Shown one piece after another: positions 32,407 through 40,837 of a stretch of 42,372 nucleotides of DNA. The DNA is taken from positions 1 through 42,372 of the forward strand of contig CAZZAE010000004.1 of assembly GCA_964652125.1 (NCBI GenBank), in the 5' to 3' direction. Under the pieces are notes generated by a model. It had not been told where the DNA came from. It did not search any database and saw nothing but the letters and a program-made list of their open reading frames with translations. Source of the stretch: CAZFNQ01 sp964652125. GTDB lineage: Bacteria; Patescibacteriota; Saccharimonadia; Saccharimonadales; JANWIN01. Made by a program: the position numbers and the translations under genes. Numbering within the stretch: position 1 is the first letter of the stretch; each line of letters begins with the position of its first letter.

Positions 32407-33630
32407 CCAGCGCAGTAATCGCCACTTAAGACTTGGCGACCCAACAGCGACCGAAGTTTCAGCAGCCACACTACTATTCCCAATATTAACAGAACCAACC
32501 ATTGTACCCTTATCAAGTGGTTCTATTTGAGGTTTTAAGTTAACAACGGCCGTTTGTGAACTTCCTCTCCATCCCCAAGAGATCAAATCTGACCTGGCTA
32601 TTATTGGTACAATGCCGCCCCACTTGGGACTAAAATAACCTACTTCTTGGCCGTCTGTGATAACTTTAATGTTGCCAAAGCCTAAATAGCTCGCATTTAA
32701 CAATTGCAAACTGTTAGCCATAGCATCGCCTAATGTTGGAGCTCCAAGTACTGCACCAATGATAGTTAAATCCTTACCATCTATCTTGTGTTTAGCTGCA
32801 AATAGATAACAACCCCCAGCAGCATCCGTATTACCTGTTTTAATGCCTATCACATCTTTATGTGTCAACAGATGGTTAGTATTATCAACCCGGCCAATTA
32901 AAGAGATATTGACCGACTTTTGCTTAACAATTTGTGCTAGGACTGGGTTTTTTAATGCCTCTTGGCCTAGAACGACTAAATCACTTGCGGTGGACACGGT
33001 GTCATTTGAAAAGCCACTAGCATCAGCCAGGTGAGTTTGGTTAAGTCCTAAATTTCGCACAAGTCTATTAGCGTAAATATCGTAATCTTTAACCGACCCA
33101 AAGCTCCAATTTGCCAGTAGATCAGCAATATTATTAGCGGATGGTAAAAGCATAGCTTCCAGCGCTTGATAAAGAGATACTTGTTCTCCAGCAGCAACTT
33201 CAACTACTGAACCGTTCTTTGCTAAATAGTAGTCATATATAGCTTCGTCCTTTTGAGTAATTGTAATGGTTGGGCCAGATTCGCCAACGGCTAAGGGATG
33301 TTTGGTTAATACGGCTAGTGCAACCACAATCTTTGCTAAGCTAGCAATTGGAACAGCTTTAGCGGTACCATTTTGAGCTAATAAACCGAAGCCGGTAGCA
33401 GCCAGGGCAGCCTGACCATGTTTCGACCAGGGCAGAACTACATTTTGAGTGCCACTATTTATTGTTAAGCTAGTTGCTGATAGCGGCGGTATTGGTTGCA
33501 AATATGACCAAACGCTCAAACTGCTTACTATCAAGATCAAAGTTATAAGTACATAGCTAGGCCAACGTTTGGATTTACGTCGTTTTTTCGGACTAATGTA
33601 GTGCAACTGGCTCGGCTCAATGATACGCAT
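32401..33630 (-). CDS. Serine-type D-Ala-D-Ala carboxypeptidase (S11, DacA-like)
   Basis: 409 residues. A basic N-tail and membrane helix (about 25-43) anchor it. The catalytic motifs are IASLAKIVV (Ser97-x-x-Lys100), LPSANNIAD (SxN) and IKTGNTDAAGGC (KTG). It controls peptidoglycan cross-linking. Together with the VanY-like enzyme on the other strand it forms an envelope pair. Confidence 0.93.
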   Translation of the reverse strand: MRIIEPSQLHYISPKKRRKSKRWPSYVLITLILIVSSLSVWSYLQPIPPLSATSLTINSGTQNVVLPWSKHGQAALAATGFGLLAQNGTAKAVPIASLAKIVVALAVLTKHPLAVGESGPTITITQKDEAIYDYYLAKNGSVVEVAAGEQVSLYQALEAMLLPSANNIADLLANWSFGSVKDYDIYANRLVRNLGLNQTHLADASGFSNDTVSTASDLVVLGQEALKNPVLAQIVKQKSVNISLIGRVDNTNHLLTHKDVIGIKTGNTDAAGGCYLFAAKHKIDGKDLTIIGAVLGAPTLGDAMANSLQLLNASYLGFGNIKVITDGQEVGYFSPKWGGIVPIIARSDLISWGWRGSSQTAVVNLKPQIEPLDKGTMVGSVNIGNSSVAAETSVAVGSPSLKWRLLRWL

Positions 33631-33696
33631 ATCTCTAGCTTACAACCTGAACCGAGTGTCTCATAGCCCACTTAAAAGTGCTTGTGCATAAAACTA

Positions 33697-33725
33697 TTGA
33701 CAAAGCTACAACACAAGAGTAAACC
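33697..33725 (+). promoter_or_regulatory. Promoter of the 33767 gene
   Basis: TTGACA (33697-33702), a 17-nt spacer and TAAACC (33720-33725). A TATAAG lies just downstream and could serve as an alternative -10. Confidence 0.5.
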
Positions 33726-33766
33726 TAAACTATAAGATTGTAATTTATACAAAAAAGAAGGATCAA

Positions 33767-34249
33767 ATGGTTAATACACAGTTGCTCGAAAGAAGTCCTG
33801 TTGGTGAGAGATTTGAGGACATGCCAAAAGATTTTCCCCTGCATGGCCATCCTATAAGTGCGGAATTCCAAATGGTCCTAGGTGAACCCAGTGATTTTTT
33901 TAAAGCCTTTAGAAGAGCTGTTGGGGTTGGCGAAGACTTTGGAGGTAGCCACGAAACAACTCTTCCGTGCAGATTAGGTTCACGTGCTATTAAACTTGTA
34001 TTTTCTAGGCAGGAAAATGAGACTATTTATGCAATTGGGCTAGAGTCAAACCAATTTCTTAGTTCAAGCCCATTTCGAAGAGATGAAATCGTTAATTTCT
34101 ACGATCACAATAGCCCAGATCAGCCAGTAACCGCTGAGCATCACAGACATAGCGAAGATGCCGGTGAAGGATACTCTCTCCCGTTAAACGAAGTTTCTAT
34201 GCAACTTGTAGCAACAGTAAAAAGCTTACTAAAACTTACCGGAAGTTGA
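33767..34249 (+). CDS. Hypothetical soluble protein
   Basis: 160 residues. AGAAGGATCAA precedes the ATG. Features seen: a His-rich patch (AEHHRHSED) near residue 125 and one Cys. No family recognised. Its stop lies within the -35 of the tRNA-Gln promoter. Confidence 0.75.
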   Translation: MVNTQLLERSPVGERFEDMPKDFPLHGHPISAEFQMVLGEPSDFFKAFRRAVGVGEDFGGSHETTLPCRLGSRAIKLVFSRQENETIYAIGLESNQFLSSSPFRRDEIVNFYDHNSPDQPVTAEHHRHSEDAGEGYSLPLNEVSMQLVATVKSLLKLTGS

Positions 34250-34274
34250 GTAAACTCCCTAATTAAGCTAAAAT
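34246..34274 (+). promoter_or_regulatory. Promoter of tRNA-Gln
   Basis: TTGAGT (34246-34251), a 17-nt spacer and TAAAAT (34269-34274). The transcription start would be near 34281, 8 nt before the tRNA. Confidence 0.65.
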
Positions 34275-34288
34275 CTAATCTGTTACAG

Positions 34289-34362
34289 TTCGGGATCGTC
34301 TAATGGTAGGACACTGGGTTTTGGTCCCAGCAATCTAGGTTCGAATCCTAGTCCCGAAGCCA
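34289..34362 (+). tRNA. tRNA-Gln(UUG)
   Basis: 74 nt. The acceptor TTCGGGA (34289-34295) pairs with TCCCGAA (34352-34358). The anticodon loop TTTTGGT gives TTG (Gln), the T loop is TTCGAAT, and CCA is encoded at 34360-34362. Confidence 0.96.
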
Positions 34363-34380
34363 TTAACGCCGACTATTTGA

Positions 34381-35328
34381 TTATTTTTCATTTACACAGA
34401 TAAATCCATATCTATCAGCAACGTCGGTGTAATGGGGTTCAATCATTCCATGAGGTCTTTCACCTCTAGCCATTGCTTCTTTTTCCAGCACTTCGAAAGC
34501 ATTCATTTCTGCCAATATCTCAGGAACTACAAAATCTTCGATGCCTTGTTTCCATAGCCTAGTTTGCGGAATTGGGTAAACCGAGTCTTTACCATGCATT
34601 AATGCCTGTGTGTAGTCTAAAAGCCGGTTACCTCTAGTGATTCTTACAGAGCAAAGTTGTCTTAGACTGTCATCAATAACTCTTAAACCCAAATTATTTA
34701 AAGTTTCGGCAGCAGTATGGCCGTAAAATTTTCTAGCAGGTTTTGGGGGATGAATAAATTCTACTCCTGTTTGCTCCCTAATGTGTTCGACTAATCGATC
34801 TTCAAAATTATGGCGGTAGATCATATTGTGTCGACCATTGGTCGATACTAGTACAAGACCATTAGGTTCAACGACCCGCTTTATTTCTGCAATATATTTA
34901 CTCACGTCGTCGACAAGATACAAAAATTGATTTACTGATGCGGCTTTTAATGAGTTATCTGGTAAGTCTATGTTTGCGGCATCGTTATGTAGGAATGCAA
35001 ATTTTGGACTATAGGCGCCTTGGGTGTCAACTTTCCAAAAGTAAGGTGAAGCAAATCGGTCAACACCGACTAATTTAGCTTCTATTCCACAAGTCTCTAT
35101 TGCTTCGACAAATGGTTCAGCATCGTAACAAGCAATATCTCCGACAATATCTGATGGACCAATTTTGGTCATTTGCATTATCTTTCTATAGCCTTCAAGA
35201 TAAAAGTCTAGAGGTTCAGAGGCATACTTATATAGTTGTCGGCGAAAGGTATAATTATGTCTATCCCTTTCATACTGCTCAACAAGTTGATCTGTGGGAT
35301 TAATTCCCCGATCCAGCTCAGATGTCAC
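34381..35328 (-). CDS. SAM-dependent methyltransferase-like protein
   Basis: 315 residues from a GTG start. The Rossmann core is suggested by DIVGDIACYDAEPFVEAI, LVGVDRF, the N-D-A-A-N-I-D-L-P-D-N-S-L motif and VEPNGLVLVSTNGRHNM. The glycine-rich motif I is weak (G-D-I-A), so the substrate and even activity are uncertain. A CATAAT lies 6 nt before the GTG, a leaderless layout. It is divergent from the Crp-type regulator. Confidence 0.75.
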   Translation of the reverse strand: MTSELDRGINPTDQLVEQYERDRHNYTFRRQLYKYASEPLDFYLEGYRKIMQMTKIGPSDIVGDIACYDAEPFVEAIETCGIEAKLVGVDRFASPYFWKVDTQGAYSPKFAFLHNDAANIDLPDNSLKAASVNQFLYLVDDVSKYIAEIKRVVEPNGLVLVSTNGRHNMIYRHNFEDRLVEHIREQTGVEFIHPPKPARKFYGHTAAETLNNLGLRVIDDSLRQLCSVRITRGNRLLDYTQALMHGKDSVYPIPQTRLWKQGIEDFVVPEILAEMNAFEVLEKEAMARGERPHGMIEPHYTDVADRYGFICVNEK

Positions 35329-35382
35329 ATTTATATTATGGCATAGTTTAACAACATTGATCTGTGATACATTGTAGGCAGC

Positions 35383-36060
35383 ATGTCTAAGTCGTCTACA
35401 GACCGATCACCACTGCTACACTCTATTTTGACTTCGGGTCGACGATTTAAAGTTAGTAAGGGACAAGCCCTGCCTTCATCAGACGAACGTCAAGATGTAA
35501 TTCTAATAATTAAAGGGGCGGTCAAGCGCTACTTAATCACTAATGATGGAAGCTTGGGAGTACAGATTGTCTATGGTTCAGGCGATGTCTTTCCTCTAAC
35601 ACTGGTTTTTAGAGAATTGTTAGGCCAACATCTTTATAAGGGTCCAGAAGTTTATCACTATCAGGCTATATGTGACACTTATATCTATACATTAAGTCCA
35701 GAGGAATTTATAGCAAAAGTCAAAGATAACCCGCTAATTTATCGAGACCTTTTCTCCGAAGCGGGGCAGCATTTATCAGCTACTATTCACCACCTTGAAA
35801 ATATTGCACTTTCTAACACCTACAAAAAGGTCGCTCATATACTCCTATACTTTGCTACCAAATTTGCTAAGAAAAACTTGAGGGGTACTAAGATAACGCT
35901 ACCACTAACTCAGCAGGATGTAGCTGACATTGTTGGCGCAACCAGAGAAACAGTATCTATATCAATGACGGAGCTAAAGAAAAAACGCTTAATTAAAACC
36001 AGCGGTCGATATATAGTCATCCCCGATATCGTGAAGCTTAGGGAAGAAGCATATAGTTAA
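35383..36060 (+). CDS. Crp/Fnr-family transcription regulator
   Basis: 225 residues. The N-terminal cyclic-nucleotide-binding-like beta barrel (about 15-115) lacks obvious Fnr-type cysteine clusters. The C-terminal HTH has PLTQQDVADIVGATRETVSI, then MTELKKKRLI and GRYIVIPD. It may control the divergent methyltransferase gene. TACATT lies 9 nt upstream of the ATG. Confidence 0.9.
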   Translation: MSKSSTDRSPLLHSILTSGRRFKVSKGQALPSSDERQDVILIIKGAVKRYLITNDGSLGVQIVYGSGDVFPLTLVFRELLGQHLYKGPEVYHYQAICDTYIYTLSPEEFIAKVKDNPLIYRDLFSEAGQHLSATIHHLENIALSNTYKKVAHILLYFATKFAKKNLRGTKITLPLTQQDVADIVGATRETVSISMTELKKKRLIKTSGRYIVIPDIVKLREEAYS

Positions 36061-36063
36061 TAT

Positions 36064-36330
36064 TTAAATTCTGTGACCTCGATGACTGCTCAATAAGTCA
36101 ATTGCGAATAAGAGAACTATGGCACCAAAAATTGCAACAAGCAAGCTGCCAATATTAAAACCTGTGACACCGGATCCACCAGCCAAGCTAACAACCCAGC
36201 CACCGATCATAGCTCCAATTATTCCAATCACTATATTGCCAAAGGCTCCAATTCTAGCATCATCACCAGTAACTAGGGTTGCGATCCAGCCAGCTATTCC
36301 ACCGAATATAATCCAGACAATTATACCCAT
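36064..36330 (-). CDS. GlsB/YeaQ/YmgE family membrane protein
   Basis: 88 residues, three hydrophobic helices. IIFGGIAGWIATLVTGDDA and the glycine-rich GNIVIGIIGAMIGGWV are family hallmarks. These small proteins are tied to envelope or acid stress; the name transglycosylase-associated is historical. It overlaps the upstream small gene by 10 nt. Confidence 0.9.
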   Translation of the reverse strand: MGIIVWIIFGGIAGWIATLVTGDDARIGAFGNIVIGIIGAMIGGWVVSLAGGSGVTGFNIGSLLVAIFGAIVLLFAIDLLSSHRGHRI

Positions 36331-36512
36331 CGTCGCCTTCTATCAACATTGAGCATTCTCTTCCAACTACTATCATTTTCATGTTTGACCGGGCCTTTAT
36401 AACCCATGAGTGTATTGGCATCTTGGTAATCCTTGTACTGTCGCAAAAGTTTTTGCCTATACTTACGCTCTAATCGTCTTTGTAATTGGTGTGATCTCAT
36501 TGCAACGTTCAT
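36321..36512 (-). CDS. Small basic hypothetical protein
   Basis: 63 residues, strongly basic (many Arg/Lys, HQLQRRLERKYRQKLLRQY). AAGGAG lies 7 nt before the ATG, which supports that it is real. It sits between chaB (1 nt away) and the GlsB gene in one operon. Possibly nucleic-acid binding; this is composition only. Confidence 0.7.
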   Translation of the reverse strand: MNVAMRSHQLQRRLERKYRQKLLRQYKDYQDANTLMGYKGPVKHENDSSWKRMLNVDRRRRWV

Positions 36513-36513
36513 T

Positions 36514-36741
36514 TTATTGCTCCTTACTTTTCCAATTATCGCCGTGCTTAGTAAATTTCTTCTTGACGGCTGACCAAGCTACCCTATGGGCAGTCTCCTC
36601 AGGTGTTGTATTACCGTCTCTTTTTTCTGGTGATTTGTATTCTTGCCAGGCATTGTTAAATACTTTTTGATATATTCTTTGAGCCTTAGCTGGCAAACTG
36701 CTTCTTACGGATTTTGGTAGTTGTTTTACGTAATCATACAT
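36514..36741 (-). CDS. ChaB family protein
   Basis: 75 residues. YDYVKQLPKSVRSSLPAKAQ, IYQKVFNNAWQEY and the AHRVAWSAVKKKF segment match ChaB. The family was named as a cation-transport regulator, but the role is unclear; it occurs with stress genes. AAGGAGG lies about 14 nt before the ATG. Confidence 0.9.
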   Translation of the reverse strand: MYDYVKQLPKSVRSSLPAKAQRIYQKVFNNAWQEYKSPEKRDGNTTPEETAHRVAWSAVKKKFTKHGDNWKSKEQ

Positions 36742-36803
36742 ATTGGTTGATTGACTACCTCCTTAAAAACTTAATCAGTTTACTTTCACCTCACGATCTA
36801 GTG

Positions 36804-36856
36804 GTGGCTCAATAAACGATATCTTTTGCATCGTAATTGAGCCACGCTCAATCGTA
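36804..36856. repeat. Nested dyads between chaB and purK
   Basis: GTGGCTCAAT (36804-36813) is inverted at ATTGAGCCAC (36836-36845), with ACGAT/ATCGT nested inside. A second, exclusive pair ATTGAGC/GCTCAAT (36836-36842 with 36846-36852) shares the same arm. There is no T-run. Operator or RNA switch are both possible. The rest of this 270-nt gap holds no gene I can support. Confidence 0.55.
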
Positions 36857-37011
36857 ATTTCATGTTAATAAATGATGCATTTGAGGTCTGTATGAAACCT
36901 CACAAAAACGCTGTGATATATATCAAATGGCTGCCTATGAGTCTTAGACATTACCTTAGTTACTGCTTATGCTTGCCTAATAAGTTGTTGGCTGGCACAA
37001 TTAGCAACAAT

Positions 37012-38148
37012 ATGAGTATAGAGAATATTGGCATAGTCGGTGGTGGTCAACTTGGACGGATGTTAATTGAGGAAGATCCATTTGAACACGGTTTCTACGT
37101 TGTTGACCCGACTCCAGATTCACCTGCCTCACAAGTGGGCGCAAATCAAATTAAGTCAGATCTGACTGATGCAGGGGCCATAGGTTATATGGCGAGTCAA
37201 GTTGATGTAGTTACAATCGAGATTGAACACGTCAATGAGGACAAATTAATTCAACTTTCTGATGCCGGTCATATAGTTCATCCTTCGCCACGTAGCCTCA
37301 AAGTTATAAAAGATAAGCTCCATCAAAAACAACATTTTCAAGAATTAGGTTTGCCTGTAGCCGATTTTAAGCCAACAAATAATGAAACCGATTATCAACA
37401 GGCGCTTGATTCCTTCGGTAACATAATTGTTAAGGTTCGAAGCGGTGGTTTCGATGGCCGGGGTAATTTAGTTATCGGCTCCCAATCATGGGCAGAAGTA
37501 AGAGCTCATTTTGATGAAAAGTATCCATCAGGTGTTGATCTGTATGCTGAACGAGTTGTTCCTTACCGAAAGGAATTAGCCGTATTAGTAGCACGTACTC
37601 GGACAGGGGATACTGCAGTATATCCCGTAGTTGAAACAATTCATAAAGACAATATTTGTAATATGGTGTTATCTCCAGCTCCTATCGATCATCACTTGCA
37701 ACAGGGGGCCGAGGAAATTGGTCGGTTGGCAGCTAAAAGCTTTGAGGGTGCAGGTATATTCGCAATCGAACTATTTCTTGATGAATATAATAATATACTT
37801 ATAAATGAAGTAGCACCTAGAGTTCATAACTCAGGTCATCACACCATTGAAGCCAACGAAACCTCACAATTCGAGCAGCACATAAGAGCCATCACTGGCC
37901 GACCTTTGGGCCCAACTCGTTCTATTTCACCCGCAGCAGTAATGATAAATATTCTTGGAGAACACGATCGACCTGTTCAACTTAGTGGGTCCAATAAAGT
38001 GAGAAACACTCCAAATACTTATCTGCATATGTATGGTAAAAGTCCAACCCGAGTTGCGCGCAAAATGGGCCATATTACTGTTTTGGCTAGCTCACTTAAA
38101 GAAGCTGTCAGAGGAGCTAAAAAAGCTCGTTCTCAAATTAGTATCTGA
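37012..38148 (+). CDS. purK: 5-(carboxyamino)imidazole ribonucleotide synthase
   Basis: 378 residues from the ATG at 37012; the frame stays open to 36862, but the added 50 residues do not fit the family. NIGIVGGGQLGRML opens the pre-ATP-grasp domain. The ATP-grasp domain has IVKVRSGGFDGRGN, YAERVVPYRKELAVLVARTR, FAIELFLDE and INEVAPRVHNSGHHTIEA. It makes N5-CAIR from AIR, ATP and bicarbonate. No purE or other de novo purine gene is in the window. Confidence 0.92.
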   Translation: MSIENIGIVGGGQLGRMLIEEDPFEHGFYVVDPTPDSPASQVGANQIKSDLTDAGAIGYMASQVDVVTIEIEHVNEDKLIQLSDAGHIVHPSPRSLKVIKDKLHQKQHFQELGLPVADFKPTNNETDYQQALDSFGNIIVKVRSGGFDGRGNLVIGSQSWAEVRAHFDEKYPSGVDLYAERVVPYRKELAVLVARTRTGDTAVYPVVETIHKDNICNMVLSPAPIDHHLQQGAEEIGRLAAKSFEGAGIFAIELFLDEYNNILINEVAPRVHNSGHHTIEANETSQFEQHIRAITGRPLGPTRSISPAAVMINILGEHDRPVQLSGSNKVRNTPNTYLHMYGKSPTRVARKMGHITVLASSLKEAVRGAKKARSQISI

Positions 38149-38184
38149 AATAAATCAAATAGTTGTAATATTGACATCTAATGC

Positions 38185-38214
38185 TTGACATAATCATTAG
38201 TCAGAGCGTACAGT
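38185..38214 (+). promoter_or_regulatory. Promoter of the intergenic small RNA
   Basis: TTGACA (38185-38190), an 18-nt spacer and TACAGT (38209-38214). A further TTGACA lies at 38171-38176. No plus-strand coding sequence follows. Confidence 0.6.
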
Positions 38215-38220
38215 AAAAAG

Positions 38221-38310
38221 TGCCATCGTGAGGTGGCCATTATCGAAAGATAGTGCGGAAGTATCAGAAATGATACATCCAAAAGAGGCCCCTAAAAAGG
38301 CTTCTTTTTT
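38221..38310 (+). ncRNA. Candidate small structured RNA with three GNRA hairpins
   Basis: Hairpin 1: GCCATC-GTGA-GGTGGC (38222-38237). Hairpin 2: CATTATC-GAAA-GATAGTG (38238-38255). Hairpin 3: GTATCA-GAAA-TGATAC (38261-38276). Each has a four-base GNRA loop. A terminator follows at 38284-38310. I know no RNA family with this layout, and no gene lies downstream on this strand. The 3' end is taken from the T-run. Confidence 0.6.
38284..38310. terminator. Bidirectional terminator between purK/sRNA and guaB
   Basis: AGAGGCC (38284-38290), an 8-nt loop, GGCTTCT (38299-38305) with one G-U, then TTTTT. On the minus strand the same stem is followed by TTTTGG, so it can also end guaB. Confidence 0.75.
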
Positions 38311-38339
38311 ATTGAAAAATACTCGTTAATAATTATTTC

Positions 38340-39470
38340 CTAATAATTGCCGCCAGCATGAGTTATAAATAAATCGTGGGGGTGACTTTCATGAAGCGAT
38401 GATTGAGTAATGCGCACGAATCGGGCGGTTTGTTGAAGTTCGGGCAGAGTCTTAGCACCAACATAGAAAAGTCCGGAGGTTAAGCCACCTGTTAATTGTG
38501 ATACTAAGTCCTTTACGCTACCACTACATGGCACTAAACCCTCAACACCTTCAGCAATTAAAGTATCTGAGGTGTAGCTTTTGCCATGAAATTCATCTTC
38601 AGAACTGACCTTTAATCCTTTTCGCATAGCACCCACTGAACCCATTCCGCGGTACTGCTTAAAGTCGTAGCTTTTTGCGCCATTTATAATGTTTTTAAAA
38701 CGCTTAGGTACTTCAGATGTTTTAAGATTGATCAGACGCCCACTAGACTCACGCGTGGCTGCGAAGAGGCGACCCATCATCACGGCTGAAGCGCCAGCGG
38801 CTAAGGCTTTGGTAATATCCCCAGAATAATTAATGCCTCCATCGGCAATTATTTTTATACCGCTACTTTTTGCCGCCCGGGCAGTTTCGCAGATAGCAGT
38901 TAGCTGTGGCATTCCCATGCCAGAAACAATTCGGGTAGTGCAGATTGCTCCGGGACCCATACCAACACGAAGTCCATCAGCGCCAGCTTTTATTAGTGCT
39001 CTTGCACCTTCAGCAGTTGCCACATTACCAGCAATTACTTCAATTTTATATTTTCTTTTGATGGCTCGTAGGGTATCTAGAACTTGTTTAGAATTACCGT
39101 GAGCAGCGTCTATTAACAGTACATCGACGCCGGCTTTTACTAAGGCCGCAACTCTGGCTTCATAACCTTGGCTGGAACCCACGGCTGCGCCTACTAGAAG
39201 CTTCAACTTTTTAACTTTGGCGACCTCTTTGGCTTGATTATCAATAGTCAAGTTGCGATGAATTATGCCCAATCCACCACACTGAGCTAAGGCAATCGCC
39301 AATTTGCTCTCTGTAACCGTATCCATAGGTGCCGATATGAGCGGAACCTTGAGTTCAATTTTCTTCGTTATTTTAGTGTTAACTTTTATCTGTGAACGAT
39401 AAAACCCCGCTCCGCGGGGCTGTAGCAAGACATCGTCGAAGGTTAACGCCAGTGGCAAACCGTTTTCCAT
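38340..39470 (-). CDS. guaB: IMP dehydrogenase lacking the CBS module
   Basis: 376 residues, against about 490 for full-length enzymes. LTFDDVLLQPRGAGFYRS opens the barrel. The catalytic loop is GPGAICTTRIVSGMGMPQLT with the active Cys, and the flap region YRGMGSVGAMRKG marks IMPDH rather than GMP reductase. Where the paired CBS domains usually sit (after HRNLTIDNQA) the chain goes straight on to LLVGAAVG. It oxidises IMP to XMP. TATAAT lies 5 nt before the ATG. Confidence 0.93.
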   Translation of the reverse strand: MENGLPLALTFDDVLLQPRGAGFYRSQIKVNTKITKKIELKVPLISAPMDTVTESKLAIALAQCGGLGIIHRNLTIDNQAKEVAKVKKLKLLVGAAVGSSQGYEARVAALVKAGVDVLLIDAAHGNSKQVLDTLRAIKRKYKIEVIAGNVATAEGARALIKAGADGLRVGMGPGAICTTRIVSGMGMPQLTAICETARAAKSSGIKIIADGGINYSGDITKALAAGASAVMMGRLFAATRESSGRLINLKTSEVPKRFKNIINGAKSYDFKQYRGMGSVGAMRKGLKVSSEDEFHGKSYTSDTLIAEGVEGLVPCSGSVKDLVSQLTGGLTSGLFYVGAKTLPELQQTARFVRITQSSLHESHPHDLFITHAGGNY

Positions 39471-39475
39471 AACTA

Positions 39476-39481
39476 ATTATA
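39476..39481 (-). promoter_or_regulatory. -10 box for guaB
   Basis: TATAAT on the minus strand (39481-39476), 5 nt before the ATG, with no Shine-Dalgarno. Confidence 0.5.
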
Positions 39482-39613
39482 CGTTCGGCGTTGGCTGTTT
39501 GTCAAAAATGCAATTCTGGTGGCAAATGCGTTAATTACTGAGCCCATCAAATCTACAGAAATTGCCTAGATTATATGCACCAAATGATTCGTTTGAAATG
39601 TTATGATAACTAG

Positions 39614-39991
39614 ATGTATACCGTTGATGATAAAACTTTTGAAAATATAGTTGCCCAAGCGATAGACGACATACCAACCAAATACGCTGAGCATATAAAA
39701 AACCTTGCCTTTGTCGTAGAAGACGAGCCATCTCTTGCTCAACGCCATAAGTTGAAACTCAATGATCACCAAACCTTATTTGGGCTTTATGAGGGCATAC
39801 CTCTAACTGGACGAGCAGGCAATTACAACCTGGTATTACCGGATAAAATAACTGTTTTTAAACGTCCCATTGAGTGGAGCGCAAATGATCATAGCCAATT
39901 GGTCCAAAAAGTAAAAGACACTATTTGGCATGAGGTCGCTCATTATTATGGTCTTGGACATGGCCGCATACATGAACTAGAAGATAGCTAA
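39614..39991 (+). CDS. Zincin-like metallopeptidase (DUF1025/Zincin_1)
   Basis: 125 residues. The zinc signature HEVAHYYGLGH lies at about 109-119, and the N-terminal FENIVAQAIDDIPTKYAEHI is typical of the family. Substrates are unknown. TATGAT lies 6 nt before the ATG, a leaderless layout. Confidence 0.9.
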   Translation: MYTVDDKTFENIVAQAIDDIPTKYAEHIKNLAFVVEDEPSLAQRHKLKLNDHQTLFGLYEGIPLTGRAGNYNLVLPDKITVFKRPIEWSANDHSQLVQKVKDTIWHEVAHYYGLGHGRIHELEDS

Positions 39992-40032
39992 AATTGCGCG
40001 TACAATAATTTATAGATAAATAAGGAGGTATT

Positions 40033-40200
40033 ATGGAACCAGATAAAGAACAACCTACAAATAAACCTTCCAAAGGCTATGGAAAGCGTCCAAAGTGGCA
40101 GTGGGTTTTAATCTACGTTGTGGCGGCTATTATAGTTTACGGTCTGATTTATCTTATATTCTTTAAAAGTAATGGCTCAGGTACTGGCTCAGGCTATTAA
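40033..40200 (+). CDS. 55-residue single-span membrane protein
   Basis: ATG at 40033 preceded by TAAGGAGGT at 4-nt spacing, the strongest Shine-Dalgarno of this region. A charged, Pro/Lys-rich N-part (MEPDKEQPTNKPSKGYGK) leads to one helix (about 23-44, WQWVLIYVVAAIIVYGLIYL) and a Gly/Ser tail. The likely topology is N-in. Function unknown; it lies close to the heme/quinone genes, but the link is only position. Confidence 0.75.
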   Translation: MEPDKEQPTNKPSKGYGKRPKWQWVLIYVVAAIIVYGLIYLIFFKSNGSGTGSGY

Positions 40201-40246
40201 ATTTTAGTGATTAGTACAATTATCTTCTCTTTAATGTCGTCTTAAT

Positions 40247-40837
40247 ATGGCAAATTTCTCTTTTAGTAACAAAGTGAATGAATGGCTCAACCGACCAGGC
40301 CGTAAGACATTTGGGGAGCTTGAGATTGTCTTTGGCGAAAAAAGTTTTGCCGTAGCCTTTTTACTACTCATGATTACGGCGGCTTTACCTCTACCAACCG
40401 GCGGAATTACTCACATCTTTGAAATAATTACTATGCTCTTAGCGCTGGAGCTCATTGCCGGGCGAAAGAAAATATGGACACCTCAGTCTTGGCGAGAGCG
40501 CGATCTAGGTAAAACACTTCAAAATAAAGTTTTGCCAAAAATAATAACTTTTATTCGTTGGTTTGAGCGGCGTTCACAAAAACGCTTAGGTACTTTGCTG
40601 GGTAATACTTGGTTCTTGAGATTAGTTGGAGGGATCGTATTTCTTCTAGCATTAGCTGCAGCTGTGGCATTACCATTTTCTGGTCTTGATACGTTGCCGG
40701 CATTGGGAATTGTATTAATTGCAATGGGGCTGATCCTCGAAGATGCATTAATACTACTTGTTGCCCTAGTTATAGGTGTAGCAGGGGTTATAATCGAGCT
40801 AAGCCTAGGTTCGGTTGCCCTACATTTCCTGCGCTAA
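40247..40837 (+). CDS. ExoD-family membrane protein
   Basis: 196 residues. RKTFGELEIVFGEKSFAVAF, then TAALPLPTGGITHIFEI and LALELIAGRKKIWTP are ExoD hallmarks; three to five hydrophobic helices follow. The family is named for an exopolysaccharide phenotype; its molecular role is unknown. Its end overlaps the opposing polyprenyl synthase stop by 4 nt. Confidence 0.9.
   Translation: MANFSFSNKVNEWLNRPGRKTFGELEIVFGEKSFAVAFLLLMITAALPLPTGGITHIFEIITMLLALELIAGRKKIWTPQSWRERDLGKTLQNKVLPKIITFIRWFERRSQKRLGTLLGNTWFLRLVGGIVFLLALAAAVALPFSGLDTLPALGIVLIAMGLILEDALILLVALVIGVAGVIIELSLGSVALHFLR

Noticed and set aside
36862..37011. 50-residue extension of PurK
   Set aside because: PurK proteins start at the I-G-I-V-G-G-G-Q-L-G motif; the extension is unlike the family. 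The open frame is noted in the findings.
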